Positions 53,499 through 62,527 of a stretch of 64,000 nucleotides of DNA are shown one piece after another. The first letter of the stretch is position 1. Each line of letters starts with the position of its first letter. The notes beneath the pieces were generated by a model, which did no database searches, was not told the DNA's origin, and saw only the letters and a program-made list of their open reading frames with translations. The translations under genes were made by a program, and so were the position numbers. Origin of the DNA: Alsobacter sp046349155 (GTDB lineage Bacteria; Pseudomonadota; Alphaproteobacteria; Rhizobiales; Beijerinckiaceae); NCBI GenBank assembly GCA_046349155.1, contig JAXMCW010000001.1, forward strand, positions 1,922,001 to 1,986,000. The letters run 5' to 3'.

Positions 53499-54209
53499 TC
53501 AGGGCCCCTTCGGCAGGATGGAGGGTTCCTCGTCGCCCTTGGGACGCTCGGTGGCCAGGCTCTTGCCGGTCACCAGGTAGTAGATGGTCTCGGCGATGTT
53601 CGTGGCGTGGTCGCCGATGCGCTCGAAGTTCTTGGCGCTGAACAGGAGATGCGTGCAGAAGCCGATGTTGCGCGGATCTTCCATCATGTAGGTCAGGAGC
53701 TCGCGGAAGAGCGAGTTGTAGAGGTTGTCGATCTCGCCGTCACGCTGCCAGACGTCGAGCGCGGCCGCCTCGTCACGCTGGGTATAGGCGTCGATCACGC
53801 GCTTGAACTGCTGCAGGGCCGCAAGGCTCATGTGGTTGAGGCCCGTGAGCAGCTTCTGCGGCGGGAAATGCCCCTCCATCGCCAGGATGCGCTTGGCCAC
53901 GTTCTTGACGAGGTCGCCGACGCGTTCGAGGTCGTTGGCGATGCGGATCGTCGCCACGATGTCCCGCAGGTCGACCGCCATGGGCTGGCGGCGCGCGATC
54001 GTGGTGATCGCCTTTTCCTCCACCTCACGCTGCAGCTGGTCGAGCCGGAGGTCGGACGTGATGATCGCCTGGGCGATGCGCATGTCCTGGCGCTGCAGGG
54101 CGTCGACGACGTCGCTCTGCATCTTCTCGGCGATGCCGCCCATTTCCGCGATGAGGCGCTTCAGGTCCTTCAGCTCGGTGTCGAAGCTGGCGACGGTGTG
54201 GTCGGTCAT
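53499..54209 (-). CDS. phoU: Phosphate transport regulator PhoU
   Basis: A 236-residue PhoU with two three-helix-bundle repeats. Each carries a metal-binding E/D-rich motif: DIVATIRIANDLERVGDLVK and HLLFSAKNFERIGDHATNIA. PhoU links the Pst transporter to PhoR signalling and limits phosphate uptake. It is the last gene of pstS-pstC-pstA-pstB-phoU. It starts 33 bp after pstB. Confidence 0.96.
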   Translation of the reverse strand: MTDHTVASFDTELKDLKRLIAEMGGIAEKMQSDVVDALQRQDMRIAQAIITSDLRLDQLQREVEEKAITTIARRQPMAVDLRDIVATIRIANDLERVGDLVKNVAKRILAMEGHFPPQKLLTGLNHMSLAALQQFKRVIDAYTQRDEAAALDVWQRDGEIDNLYNSLFRELLTYMMEDPRNIGFCTHLLFSAKNFERIGDHATNIAETIYYLVTGKSLATERPKGDEEPSILPKGP

Positions 54210-54242
54210 GGGGATGTCTCCGTGGCGCGCGGCGGCAGGGCG

Positions 54243-55016
54243 TCAGCCGAAGCGGCCCGTGATATAGTCCTGCGTGGCCTTCTGCGTGGGCGTGGTGAAG
54301 ATCTTCGACGTCTCGTCGAACTCGATGAGCTCTCCGAGATACATGAAGGCCGTATAGTCCGACACGCGCGCGGCCTGCTGCATGTTGTGGGTCACGATCG
54401 CGATCGTGTAGTGGGCCTTGAGCTCGTCGATGAGCTCCTCGATCTTCGCCGTCGAGATCGGGTCGAGCGCCGAGCAGGGCTCGTCGAACAGGATCACCTC
54501 GGGCTTCACGGCCACCGACCGGGCGATGCACAGGCGCTGCTGCTGCCCGCCCGACAGGCTCAGGCCGGAGGCGTTGAGCTTGTTCTTCACCTCGTCCCAG
54601 AGGGCGGCTCCGCGAAGCGCGGCCTCGACCCTCCCGTCCATTTCGCTCTTGGGCAGGCTCTCGTACAGGCGGATGCCGAAGGCGATGTTGTCGTAGATCG
54701 ACATGGGGAAGGGCGTCGGCTTCTGGAACACCATGCCGATGCGCGCACGCAGCAGGTTCACGTCCTGCCTGGGGTCGAGGATGTTCTCGCCGTCCAGCAG
54801 GATGGCGCCCTCCGCCCGCTGCTTCGGGTAGAGGTCGTACATGCGGTTGAGCACCCGCAGCAGCGTGGACTTGCCGCAGCCCGACGGGCCGATGAAGGCC
54901 GTGACCTTCTTGTCGTAGAGCGGCAGGTTGATCGTCTTCAGCGCCTGATGCGTGCCGTAGAAGAACTTGAGGTCCCTGACCGAGACCTTCTCAGGCAGGT
55001 TGACGTGAGCGGTCAT
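54243..55016 (-). CDS. pstB: Phosphate ABC transporter ATP-binding protein
   Basis: A 257-residue ATPase. Walker A GPSGCGKS at about 43-50, signature LSGGQQQRLCIARS, Walker B VILFDEPCSALDP, and the C-terminal QKATQDYITGRFG typical of PstB. It energises phosphate uptake with PstSCA. The ATG overlaps the pstA stop. Confidence 0.97.
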   Translation of the reverse strand: MTAHVNLPEKVSVRDLKFFYGTHQALKTINLPLYDKKVTAFIGPSGCGKSTLLRVLNRMYDLYPKQRAEGAILLDGENILDPRQDVNLLRARIGMVFQKPTPFPMSIYDNIAFGIRLYESLPKSEMDGRVEAALRGAALWDEVKNKLNASGLSLSGGQQQRLCIARSVAVKPEVILFDEPCSALDPISTAKIEELIDELKAHYTIAIVTHNMQQAARVSDYTAFMYLGELIEFDETSKIFTTPTQKATQDYITGRFG

Positions 55017-55861
55017 GAGGAGCTCCTCGAAGACAGGGCCCGGGCGATGACGCTGAGCACCAGGACGGTCATGGTGATGAGGATGGCGCCCGCCCAGGCG
55101 AGGCTCTGCGAGTCCTTGTAGGGGCTCGAGGCGAACTGGAAGATGACGTAGGGCAGGTTCGCGATGGGCTTGGTCATGTCCACCGAGAAGAACTGGTTGT
55201 TCAGCGCTGTGAAGAGCAGCGGGGCCGTCTCGCCGCTGATGCGCGCGACCGCAAGCAGGACGCCCGTGATCATGCCTGCCCTGGCGGCGGAGTAGACGAC
55301 CCGGCGGACGACCAGCGAGCGCGGCATGCCCAGCGCGAAGGCCGCCTCGCGCAGCGGGGTGGGAACGAGCCGGAGCATGTCCTCCGTCGTGCGCAGCACC
55401 ACCGGCACGACGATGATCGCCAGGGCAAGGCCGCCCGCAATGCCGGAGAAGTTGCCGAAGGGGTAGACGGCGATCTGGTAGATGAACAGGCCGATGACGA
55501 TCGAGGGCGCGCTCAGCAGGATGTCGTTGATGAAGCGCACCACGCTCGCGAGCTTCGAGTCGTTGCTGTATTCCGCGAGATACGTGCCCGCGAGAATGCC
55601 GAGCGGAGCGCCGATCAGCACGCCGAGCCCGGTCATCAGGAGCGAGCCGACGATGGCGTTCAGAAGCCCGCCCGCACTGCCGGGGGGCGGCGTCATCTGG
55701 GTGAAGACGGCGAGGGAGAGGCTGCCGAAGCCCTTGATCAGCAGCGAGCCCAGGATCAGCACGAGCATGCCGAGGCCGAGCGCCGTGGCGGCGATCGAGA
55801 GAGCCATCCAGACCGTGCTGGTCCTGGAGCGCCGGTTGTAGCGGCCGATGTCCATCGTCAT
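55013..55861 (-). CDS. pstA: Phosphate ABC transporter permease PstA
   Basis: A 282-residue permease with six membrane segments and the permease signature EAAFALGMPRSLVVRRVVYS. The first helix (VWMALSIAATALGLGMLVLI) is at about residues 18-40. It starts at 55861 behind a GGGAGG (the second M at 55855 is possible). It overlaps pstB by ATGA. Confidence 0.96.
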   Translation of the reverse strand: MTMDIGRYNRRSRTSTVWMALSIAATALGLGMLVLILGSLLIKGFGSLSLAVFTQMTPPPGSAGGLLNAIVGSLLMTGLGVLIGAPLGILAGTYLAEYSNDSKLASVVRFINDILLSAPSIVIGLFIYQIAVYPFGNFSGIAGGLALAIIVVPVVLRTTEDMLRLVPTPLREAAFALGMPRSLVVRRVVYSAARAGMITGVLLAVARISGETAPLLFTALNNQFFSVDMTKPIANLPYVIFQFASSPYKDSQSLAWAGAILITMTVLVLSVIARALSSRSSS

Positions 55862-55864
55862 GGT

Positions 55865-56812
55865 TCAGCCTCCCGCCTTCCGTTCGAGGCGCATGAGCAT
55901 GAGGCGCGCCGCGGCAAGGACCAGGAAGGTCACCAGGAACAGCAGCAGGCCCAGCGAGATCAGGGCGGAGGTGTAGAGGCCGGGATCTGCCTCGCCGAAC
56001 TGGTTGGCGATGGTGGCCGAGATCGTCGTGCCCGGAGCGAGCAGGCTCCCGGAAATGCGGTTGGCGTTGCCCACCACGAAGGTCACGGCCATGGTCTCGC
56101 CCAGCGCGCGCCCGAGCGCCAGCATGACGCCGCCGATGATGCCCACGCGCGTGAACGGGATGACGATGTTCTTGATCACCTCCCAGCGCGTGCAGCCGAG
56201 GCCGTAGGCCGATTCTTTCAGCATGGGCGGAACGGTGTCGAAGACATCGCGCGTGATCGACGTGATGAAGGGCAGCACCATGATCGCCAGCACGATGCCG
56301 GCCGTGAACAGCGAGAGGCCCGAGCCCAGAACCGACTGCAGGAAGGGGTTCAGGACGAAGAAGCCCCACATGCCGTAGATGATGGACGGAATGCCCGCCA
56401 GGAGCTCGATGGCGATGCCGATGGGTCGGCGCAGCGGGGCTGGGCAAAGCTCGGTCAGGAAGATCGCGACCCCGATGCCGACGGGGACCGCGATCACCAT
56501 GGCGATGACCGACGTCACGACCGTGCCGTAGATGGAGGGGGCCGCGCCGAACTTGTCGAGCGGCGGGTTCCAGGACTGGCCCGTCAGGAAGCTGAAGCCC
56601 AGCTCGTGCCAGGTCTGCAGGGACCCGACGATCAGGGAGACGATGACGCCGCCCATGATCAGGAGCACCGCGAGCGCGCTCCCCTGGGTGAGGAGGCGGA
56701 AGACGTGGTCCGAGAGCGTGAAGCGGGACAGGGCCTTGGCGCGCCCGTCCGCGACGTGTCTTCCGGTGTCCGTCCCGCCGAGGGCGAGGTCGACCATGGG
56801 GGTCTCCGGCAT
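55865..56812 (-). CDS. pstC: Phosphate ABC transporter permease PstC
   Basis: A 315-residue permease with several membrane segments. The PstC signature is seen (SIIYGMWGFFVLNPFLQS, ESAYGLGCTRWEVIKNIVIP). It starts 3 bp upstream of pstA. It is separated from pstS by 114 bp. Confidence 0.96.
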   Translation of the reverse strand: MPETPMVDLALGGTDTGRHVADGRAKALSRFTLSDHVFRLLTQGSALAVLLIMGGVIVSLIVGSLQTWHELGFSFLTGQSWNPPLDKFGAAPSIYGTVVTSVIAMVIAVPVGIGVAIFLTELCPAPLRRPIGIAIELLAGIPSIIYGMWGFFVLNPFLQSVLGSGLSLFTAGIVLAIMVLPFITSITRDVFDTVPPMLKESAYGLGCTRWEVIKNIVIPFTRVGIIGGVMLALGRALGETMAVTFVVGNANRISGSLLAPGTTISATIANQFGEADPGLYTSALISLGLLLFLVTFLVLAAARLMLMRLERKAGG

Positions 56813-56926
56813 CCGAGGATCCTGACGACGATTGAAACGCCGCGGCTGCGCCGCGACGACCCGGGATTTCCCCTCGCGGGGTCCGCCGTGCCGGAGCGTG
56901 CGTCCCGGCGCGGCGGCTTGCCAGGT

Positions 56927-57967
56927 TTACTTCCAGGCGATCGGCTTGCCAGAGGCGTCCTTGATGTCGCCCCAGGCCGACTCGACCTTTTCCACCGTGC
57001 TCTGCGGCATGGGGATGTAGTCAAGCTCCTCGGCCATCTTGTCACCCTTGGCGAAGGCCCAGGCGAAGAACTTCAGCGCGTCGCTCGCGGCAGCGGCGTC
57101 CTGGGGCTGCTTGGGAACCAGGATGAAGGTCGCCGCCGTCATGGGCCAGCTGTCCGGACCCTTCTGGTTCGACAGGATCACGCCGAAGCCGGGCACGCTG
57201 CCCCAGTCGGCGTTGGCAGCGGCGGCCGAGAAGGACTTCATCTCGGGCGCGACGGTCTTGCCGTCGGCGTTGATCATGTTGGCGTGCGAGAGCTTGTTCT
57301 GCTTCGCATAGGCGTACTCGACATAGCCGATGGCGCCCTTGGACTGCATGACGTTGTTGGCCACGCCGTCATTGCCCTTGGCGCCGACGCCGACCGGCCA
57401 CTCGACGGCCGTGGCGGAGCCGACCTTCGACTTCCAGTCCGCGCTGACCTTGGAGAGATAGTCGGTGAAGTTGAAGGTCGTGCCCGACCCGTCCGCGCGG
57501 CGCACCACGAGGATGTTGGCGGAGGGCAGCTTGACCGACGGGTTCAGCTTGGCGATGGCCGGGTCGTCCCAGGTCTTCACCGTGCCGAGGAAGATGTTGG
57601 CGAGCGTCGGGCCGTCGAGCACGAGCTGGCCGGGGGCGACGCCATCGATGTTCACGACGGGGACGATGCCGCCCATCACGGCGGGGAACTGCACCAGCGC
57701 GTTCTTGTCGAGGTCCGCGCCCTTGAGCGGGGCGTCGGTGGCGCCGAAGGTGACGGTCTTGGCCTGGATCTGCTTCACGCCGCCGCCGGACCCGATGGCC
57801 TGGTAGTTCAGGCCCACGCCGGTCTCCTTCTTGTAGGCGTCGGCCCACTTCGCATAGATCGGGTAGGGGAAGGTCGCGCCTGCGCCGGTGATGTCGGCGG
57901 CGAAAGAAGGCGCGGCCGCGGATGCGACCGCGAGACCGCCGGCCAGGAACAACGTGCTGAGCTTCAC
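56927..57967 (-). CDS. pstS: Phosphate-binding periplasmic protein PstS
   Basis: A 346-residue binding protein with a Sec signal (LFLAGGLAVASAAAPSFA, mature from ADITGAG). Phosphate-binding motifs: ITGAGATFPYPIYAKW, AIGSGGGVKQI and RRADGSGTTFNFTDY. The start is GTG at 57967 with GGAG nine bases before; earlier in-frame codons have no homology. A triple Pho box lies about 105 bp upstream, so expression is PhoB-controlled. Confidence 0.96.
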   Translation of the reverse strand: MKLSTLFLAGGLAVASAAAPSFAADITGAGATFPYPIYAKWADAYKKETGVGLNYQAIGSGGGVKQIQAKTVTFGATDAPLKGADLDKNALVQFPAVMGGIVPVVNIDGVAPGQLVLDGPTLANIFLGTVKTWDDPAIAKLNPSVKLPSANILVVRRADGSGTTFNFTDYLSKVSADWKSKVGSATAVEWPVGVGAKGNDGVANNVMQSKGAIGYVEYAYAKQNKLSHANMINADGKTVAPEMKSFSAAAANADWGSVPGFGVILSNQKGPDSWPMTAATFILVPKQPQDAAAASDALKFFAWAFAKGDKMAEELDYIPMPQSTVEKVESAWGDIKDASGKPIAWK

Positions 57968-58069
57968 GGGTAAACTCCCTGTTATGGCTGCCCGGCGTCG
58001 ATCCTGACGAGGACCACCCCGGCCGGGCCTGGCGACGGGCCCACCTTGGCCGCCGCCTGCGCAGTGCCT

Positions 58070-58098
58070 ATGACGCTTCCATGACAGGTGAATGACAG
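58070..58098 (-). promoter_or_regulatory. Triple Pho box upstream of pstS
   Basis: Reading the minus strand: CTGTCAT (58098-58092), CTGTCAT (58087-58081) and GCGTCAT (58076-58070), each separated by four bases, an 11-bp period. The first two are perfect PhoB half-sites. It overlaps the possible start of the divergent plus-strand gene at 58092. Confidence 0.92.
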
Positions 58099-58442
58099 GG
58101 CCGGAGAGGCTCCTGCAGCATCGCGGACCGGCGGCCGCCAACGCGATAGCAAGGTTTTCGCTGCAGCCTCGGGCCATGGTGACCCTTGTCCTGATGATGG
58201 CGGGCCTCGGCTGTCTTCTCGCCTATGTGCCGCTGCAACGGCGCACGCTGGCGCAATATGCCGGCGGCTGGTGGCTCTGTGCGGCTGCGCCGCCGGCGGG
58301 CCTCGCCGGCTACGGCGTCGTGCTCATGCTGAGCGGCGCAAATCTCTGGCCGCTGAGCCTTCTCTTCGCGGCGTCGATCGCAGGCTTCTGGCTGCTGCTG
58401 CTGGTGATCGCGCGCCGTCTCACCTGCGGAACGTTCTTCTGA
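58092..58442 (+). CDS. Small predicted membrane protein, unknown function
   Basis: A 116-residue open frame with three probable membrane segments: VTLVLMMAGLGCLLAYV, WWLCAAAPPAGLAGYGVVLM and LSLLFAASIAGFWLLLLVIA. I recognise no family. The ATG at 58092 lies inside the pstS Pho box; an in-frame ATG at 58176 would begin just before the first helix and free the operator. It is divergent from pstS and convergent with purB. Confidence 0.5.
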   Translation: MTGPERLLQHRGPAAANAIARFSLQPRAMVTLVLMMAGLGCLLAYVPLQRRTLAQYAGGWWLCAAAPPAGLAGYGVVLMLSGANLWPLSLLFAASIAGFWLLLLVIARRLTCGTFF

Positions 58443-58472
58443 GCGTGCCTCCGGGCATCCCAAGCCGTCCCT

Positions 58473-59780
58473 TCACGCGGCTCCGAACACCCGGCGGAAG
58501 ATCGTGTCGACGTGCTTCAGGTGGTAGCCCAGGTCGAACTTCTCCTCGAGTTCGGCTGGCGTCAGCGCCCTGGAAACCTCCGGATCGGCCTTCAGCAGGG
58601 TAAGGAAGTCGCCCTCGCCGCGCCAGACGGGCATGGCGTTGCGCTGCACGAGGCGGTAGGCGTCCTCGCGCGACACGCCCTTCTGGGTCAGCGCCAGCAG
58701 CACGCGCTGGGAATGGACGAGGCCGCCGAGGCGGTCGAGGTTCTTTTGCATGTTTTGCGGATAGACCAGCAGCTTGTCCACGACGCCCGTGAGTCGGGCC
58801 AGCGCGAAGTCGAGCGTCACCGTCGCGTCCGGGCCGATCATGCGCTCGACGGAGGAGTGTGAGATGTCGCGCTCGTGCCAGAGCGCCACGTTCTCCATGG
58901 CGGGCATGGCGTAGGCGCGCACCATGCGGGCGAGTCCGGTGAGGTTCTCGGTCAGGACGGGGTTGCGCTTGTGCGGCATGGCCGAGGAGCCCTTCTGACC
59001 CTCAGAGAAGAACTCCTCGGCCTCCAGCACCTCGGAGCGCTGCAGGTGGCGGACCTCGGTGGCGAGCCGCTCGATGGAGGATGCGACGACGCCGAGCGTC
59101 GCGAAATACATGGCGTGGCGGTCGCGGGGGATCACCTGGGTGGAGACGGGCTCGGGCGTGAGGCCCATGGCCTTCGCCACGTGCTCTTCCACGCGGGGAT
59201 CGATGTTGGCGAAGGTGCCGATCGCGCCGGACACGGCGCAGGTCGCGACCTCAGCGCGCGCGGCCTGCAGGCGCTGCCGGCAGCGGTCGAACTCGCCATA
59301 GGCGAGCGCGAGCTTGACGCCGAAGGTGGTTGGCTCCGCATGGATGCCGTGCGAGCGCCCGATGGTCGGCGTCATCTTGTGCTCGAAGGCGCGGCGTTTC
59401 AGGGCGGCCAGCAGCGCGTCGACATCCTTCAGCAGGAGGTCGGTGGCCCTGACCAACTGCACGTTGAAGCAGGTATCGAGCACGTCGGACGATGTCATGC
59501 CCTGGTGGATGAAGCGGGCGTCCGGGCCGACGAACTCGGCGAGGTGGGTGAGGAAGGCGATGACGTCGTGCTTCACCTCGCGCTCGATGGCGTCGATGCG
59601 CTCCACGTCGAACGTTGCCGCGCCGCCCTTCTCCCAGATGGTCCGGGCCGCCTCCTTCGGGATGACGCCGATCTCGGCCAGTGCGTCGCAGGCATGGGCC
59701 TCGATCTCGAACCAGATGCGGAACTTCGTCTCCGGCGACCAGATGGCGACCATCTCGGGGCGGCTGTAGCGCGGGATCAT
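58473..59780 (-). CDS. purB: Adenylosuccinate lyase
   Basis: A 435-residue PurB. It carries the fumarase/aspartase-superfamily signature SSAMPHKRNPVLTENLTGLA and the upstream SHGIHAEPTTFGVKLA and GMTSSDVLDTC motifs. It cleaves adenylosuccinate and SAICAR in purine synthesis. It starts MIPRYSRPEMVAIWS, the standard N-terminus. It follows rpe by 21 bp on the same strand. Confidence 0.97.
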   Translation of the reverse strand: MIPRYSRPEMVAIWSPETKFRIWFEIEAHACDALAEIGVIPKEAARTIWEKGGAATFDVERIDAIEREVKHDVIAFLTHLAEFVGPDARFIHQGMTSSDVLDTCFNVQLVRATDLLLKDVDALLAALKRRAFEHKMTPTIGRSHGIHAEPTTFGVKLALAYGEFDRCRQRLQAARAEVATCAVSGAIGTFANIDPRVEEHVAKAMGLTPEPVSTQVIPRDRHAMYFATLGVVASSIERLATEVRHLQRSEVLEAEEFFSEGQKGSSAMPHKRNPVLTENLTGLARMVRAYAMPAMENVALWHERDISHSSVERMIGPDATVTLDFALARLTGVVDKLLVYPQNMQKNLDRLGGLVHSQRVLLALTQKGVSREDAYRLVQRNAMPVWRGEGDFLTLLKADPEVSRALTPAELEEKFDLGYHLKHVDTIFRRVFGAA

Positions 59781-59801
59781 GGCGGGTCCTTTCCCCGGAT
59801 G

Positions 59802-60485
59802 TCAGACGATCGTGCCGACGGCGCGCTCGGCGGCGGAACGGATCGCCGAGATGCGCTGGCCATAGCCGGCCGCGCCGCCCTTGAACACGGCGGAGCCGGC
59901 GACCAGCACGGTGGCTCCGGCGGCGGCGAGTTCCGGCGCGGTCTCGGGCGTCACGCCGCCGTCGATCTCCAGGGCGACCGGCCGGCCGGCGATGAGGGCG
60001 GCGGCCTGGCGCACCTTCGGCACGACGGAGCGGATGAAGGCCTGGCCCCCGAAGCCGGGATTCACCGTCATGAGCAGGATCAGGTCGACATCGTCGATGA
60101 CATGCTCGATGGCGGAGACCGGCGTCGCGGGGTTCAGCACGACGCCTGATTTCTTGCCCAGCGCGCGGATCGCCTGCAGGGAGCGGTGCAGGTGGGGGCC
60201 GGCTTCGGCGTGGATGGAGATGAGGTCGGAGCCCGCCTTGGCGAAGGCTTCGAGATAGGGGTCCACCGGCGCGATCATGAGGTGGACGTCGAAGAGCTTG
60301 CGGCTGTGCGGGCGCAGGGCCTTCACCACGTCCGGGCCGAAGGTGATGTTCGGCACGAAGTGGCCATCCATCACGTCGAGGTGAATCCAGTCGGCGCCGG
60401 CGGCGTCGACGGCGCGGACCTCCTCGCCGAGGCAGGCGAAATCGGCGGCGAGGATGGACGGGGCGATCAGGATGGGGCGGCTCAT
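59802..60485 (-). CDS. rpe: Ribulose-phosphate 3-epimerase
   Basis: A 227-residue TIM-barrel enzyme with APSILAADFACLGEE, DVMDGHFVPNITFG and MTVNPGFGGQAFI, the metal-binding and active-site blocks of Rpe. It interconverts ribulose-5-phosphate and xylulose-5-phosphate. It starts MSRPILIAPSILAADF. Co-directional with purB. Confidence 0.97.
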   Translation of the reverse strand: MSRPILIAPSILAADFACLGEEVRAVDAAGADWIHLDVMDGHFVPNITFGPDVVKALRPHSRKLFDVHLMIAPVDPYLEAFAKAGSDLISIHAEAGPHLHRSLQAIRALGKKSGVVLNPATPVSAIEHVIDDVDLILLMTVNPGFGGQAFIRSVVPKVRQAAALIAGRPVALEIDGGVTPETAPELAAAGATVLVAGSAVFKGGAAGYGQRISAIRSAAERAVGTIV

Positions 60486-60535
60486 GCCGCGCGGTTATCA
60501 CCCTGCGGCACGAGGCGCAACACGGGCGCTCCCGA

Positions 60536-61117
60536 TCAGGCCGTGGCGCCGCCGGACGTGCCCGACGTGGAGGTCACGGAGGACGCGGCCGCGGAAGTCG
60601 TGGCGCTCGTCGAGGAGGAGGACTGGCTCTGCAGTTCGAGCAGAGCGTTCATGAAGTTGCCCACCCCGCCGTGGTGGCCGTGGCGGCGGCCGTGGCTCAT
60701 CACGCTGTTGAGCTCGTCCTGGGACAGCGTGCCGTCATTGTTCGCGTCGAGCTTCGAGAAGAGCTGGTCGGCGAGCGAGGTCTGGTCGGTCGACGATGCG
60801 TCGGAGCTCGCCGAGGTCTTCGTCGCGTCTTCCTGCGTCTTCAGCAGGGCCGACATGGCGCTGTCGATCTTCGCCTTGAAGGCGAGGAACTCCTCCTTGC
60901 TGATCGTGCCGTTGCCATCCGCGTCGATCTTCGAGAAGAGCTGGCTGATGTCCGGCCGCGTGCTCTTGGCCGGCACATTCTGCCCGGTCGCGGCGGACTG
61001 GTCGGTAATTCCTTCCTGGGTGGTGGACTGGCTCTTCTGGCCCGAAGCGAGGCCCTTGATGGCCTTGAAGCCGATATCGCTGAGCAAAGAGGCTGCAATT
61101 CCGAGCGCTGGGACCAT
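60536..61117 (-). CDS. EF-hand domain protein
   Basis: A 193-residue protein. It has an N-terminal alanine/leucine segment (ALGIAASLLSDIGFKAIKGL) and two classical EF-hand loops, DADGNGTISKEEF at about residue 61 and DANNDGTLSQDEL at about residue 124. A His-rich patch (HGRRHGHHGG) and a Ser/Thr-rich C-terminus follow. It is probably Ca2+-binding. No clear Sec signal is seen. The ATG at 61117 has a GGAA upstream; function unknown. Confidence 0.8.
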   Translation of the reverse strand: MVPALGIAASLLSDIGFKAIKGLASGQKSQSTTQEGITDQSAATGQNVPAKSTRPDISQLFSKIDADGNGTISKEEFLAFKAKIDSAMSALLKTQEDATKTSASSDASSTDQTSLADQLFSKLDANNDGTLSQDELNSVMSHGRRHGHHGGVGNFMNALLELQSQSSSSTSATTSAAASSVTSTSGTSGGATA

Positions 61118-61214
61118 GTTCCGGCCTTTCCACACCAAAACGCGAGAGGGCGGCCGGGCCTGATGGCCGCCCTTGCCGACGGGTGTCGCAAGAACGAGGC
61201 CAGCGGCGGGCCGC

Positions 61215-62201
61215 TCAGGCCGGGGCACGGGCGGAGGCCGGCACCATGACGCGCGCCAGCGGCGAGACGAGAAGGGGCGCGCAGTAGATCGGGATCTGCA
61301 GCAGGGAGAAGAAGAGGTAGGTGTCGGGCGGGCAGGCGGACCCCATGGCGGCGACGAGCAGCCCGGAATTGCGCATGCCCGTGCCCAGCCCCAGCACGAA
61401 GGCCTCGGACCGGCCGAGCCAGCGCATCGCGATCTGGGCGGCCAGGAACCCGCCCGCCGCGAGCGCGAAGGCGAGCGCGAGGAAGCCCGCGACCTTGCCG
61501 GGGTGGGCCTTCGCGGCGTCGATCACCCCGTCCATCGCGGCGATGGCGAAGATGAAATAGAGGAGGACGTTGACGCCGTCGAACAGCGCCTTGTTCGCGG
61601 CGAGGCGCTCGACGCCCACGGCCCGGCGTACGGCAAGGCAGGCGACCAGGCTTCCGCCCAGCAGGACGAGAAGCCGCAGGCCCAGCGTCACCGGGTCCAG
61701 CGGCACGGCCTCGCCGGCGATGAACGCGGCCATGGGCGGGGCCAGGACGGGCGTGGCCGTCATCGTGACGACGAGCAACGCCATGCCCAGGCTGTTGTCG
61801 AGCCCGAGCAGCGCCGCATAGACGGGGAAGCCCATCAGCGGCGGAGCGGCGCCGACGAGTGCAAGCCCCAGGAGCAGGCCGGGTCCCACGGCGTCGCGCC
61901 CGACTCCGGCGAGCACGGCCTCGATGAGGAGCGGAAGGCCGAAGGTGATCCAGACCAGCGCGCCCAGGAAGGACAGGGGCCGCGACATGACCCGGCGCAC
62001 GCCGGCGAAGTTGGCGCGCGCGAAGGCCAGGGTGACGAAGCAGAAGATCGTCACCGGCAGCATCGGACGCAGCGTGTTCGCCAGGCCCGGCAGCGCCAGC
62101 CCGAGGAAGATCGAGGCGGCGAAGCCCACGGGCCCGTGCCTGCCGACGAGGGCGAGGATGCGCAGGGGCCAGGGAAGGGCGGCCGCGCGGGGAGCGGTCA
62201 T
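61215..62201 (-). CDS. Bile acid:sodium symporter (BASS)-like transporter
   Basis: A 328-residue polytopic protein with nine to ten hydrophobic segments. GLGTGMRNSGLLVAA resembles the crossover motif of the BASS/ASBT fold (G-x-G-N-x-N-x-G-L), and LVVTMTATPVLAPPMAAFI is the other discontinuous helix. The substrate is unknown. I chose the ATG at 62201 because upstream in-frame sequence overlaps a REP-like repeat and is not membrane-like. Confidence 0.7.
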   Translation of the reverse strand: MTAPRAAALPWPLRILALVGRHGPVGFAASIFLGLALPGLANTLRPMLPVTIFCFVTLAFARANFAGVRRVMSRPLSFLGALVWITFGLPLLIEAVLAGVGRDAVGPGLLLGLALVGAAPPLMGFPVYAALLGLDNSLGMALLVVTMTATPVLAPPMAAFIAGEAVPLDPVTLGLRLLVLLGGSLVACLAVRRAVGVERLAANKALFDGVNVLLYFIFAIAAMDGVIDAAKAHPGKVAGFLALAFALAAGGFLAAQIAMRWLGRSEAFVLGLGTGMRNSGLLVAAMGSACPPDTYLFFSLLQIPIYCAPLLVSPLARVMVPASARAPA

Positions 62202-62300
62202 GCGGTGGAGCTGGTCCGGTTCGTGCAAAGCGGCGGGCGGTGCGAGGCCCGGGATCCTAGAGCACTCGGCCGGAGGAATGAACCCGCTCCCGCGGGCTCC

Positions 62301-62374
62301 GTCATGGCGAGGAACGCAGCGACGAAGCGCTTCGGACGTCGGCCTGGATTGCTTCGCTTCGCGCGCAGTGACGG
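62301..62374. repeat. REP-like palindromic intergenic repeat
   Basis: An imperfect inverted repeat beginning GTCATGGCGAGGAACGCAGC and ending with the reverse-type arm TGCTTCGCTTCGCGCGCAGT. It resembles a repeat family (GTCATTGCGAGGAGCGCAGC...GCTTCGCTTCG...CAATGAC) I know from several alphaproteobacterial genomes. It lies between the BASS-like gene and dadA-like gene. Confidence 0.75.
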
Positions 62375-62410
62375 CGGTGAGGCCCGGAGACCATGCGGGC
62401 CACCGCTTGA

Positions 62411-62458
62411 TTCGCATAATCATTGGGGTATCCTGCAAAAGAACGCATATTATGCGAA
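62411..62458. promoter_or_regulatory. Operator-like inverted repeats upstream of the DadA-like gene
   Basis: TTCGCATAAT (62411-62420) is repeated in inverted form as ATTATGCGAA (62449-62458). The right copy overlaps a 13-bp palindrome CGCATA-T-TATGCG (62444-62456). The pair lies 70-117 bp before the ATG in an AT-richer stretch. A dimeric regulator (GntR or IclR type) is a reasonable guess. Confidence 0.6.
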
Positions 62459-62527
62459 CTAATTTGCTCGTGGTCGTTCATTGTTGCGTGTATAACGTCC
62501 TTATTCTCACATTCTGGGTGGACGGCC

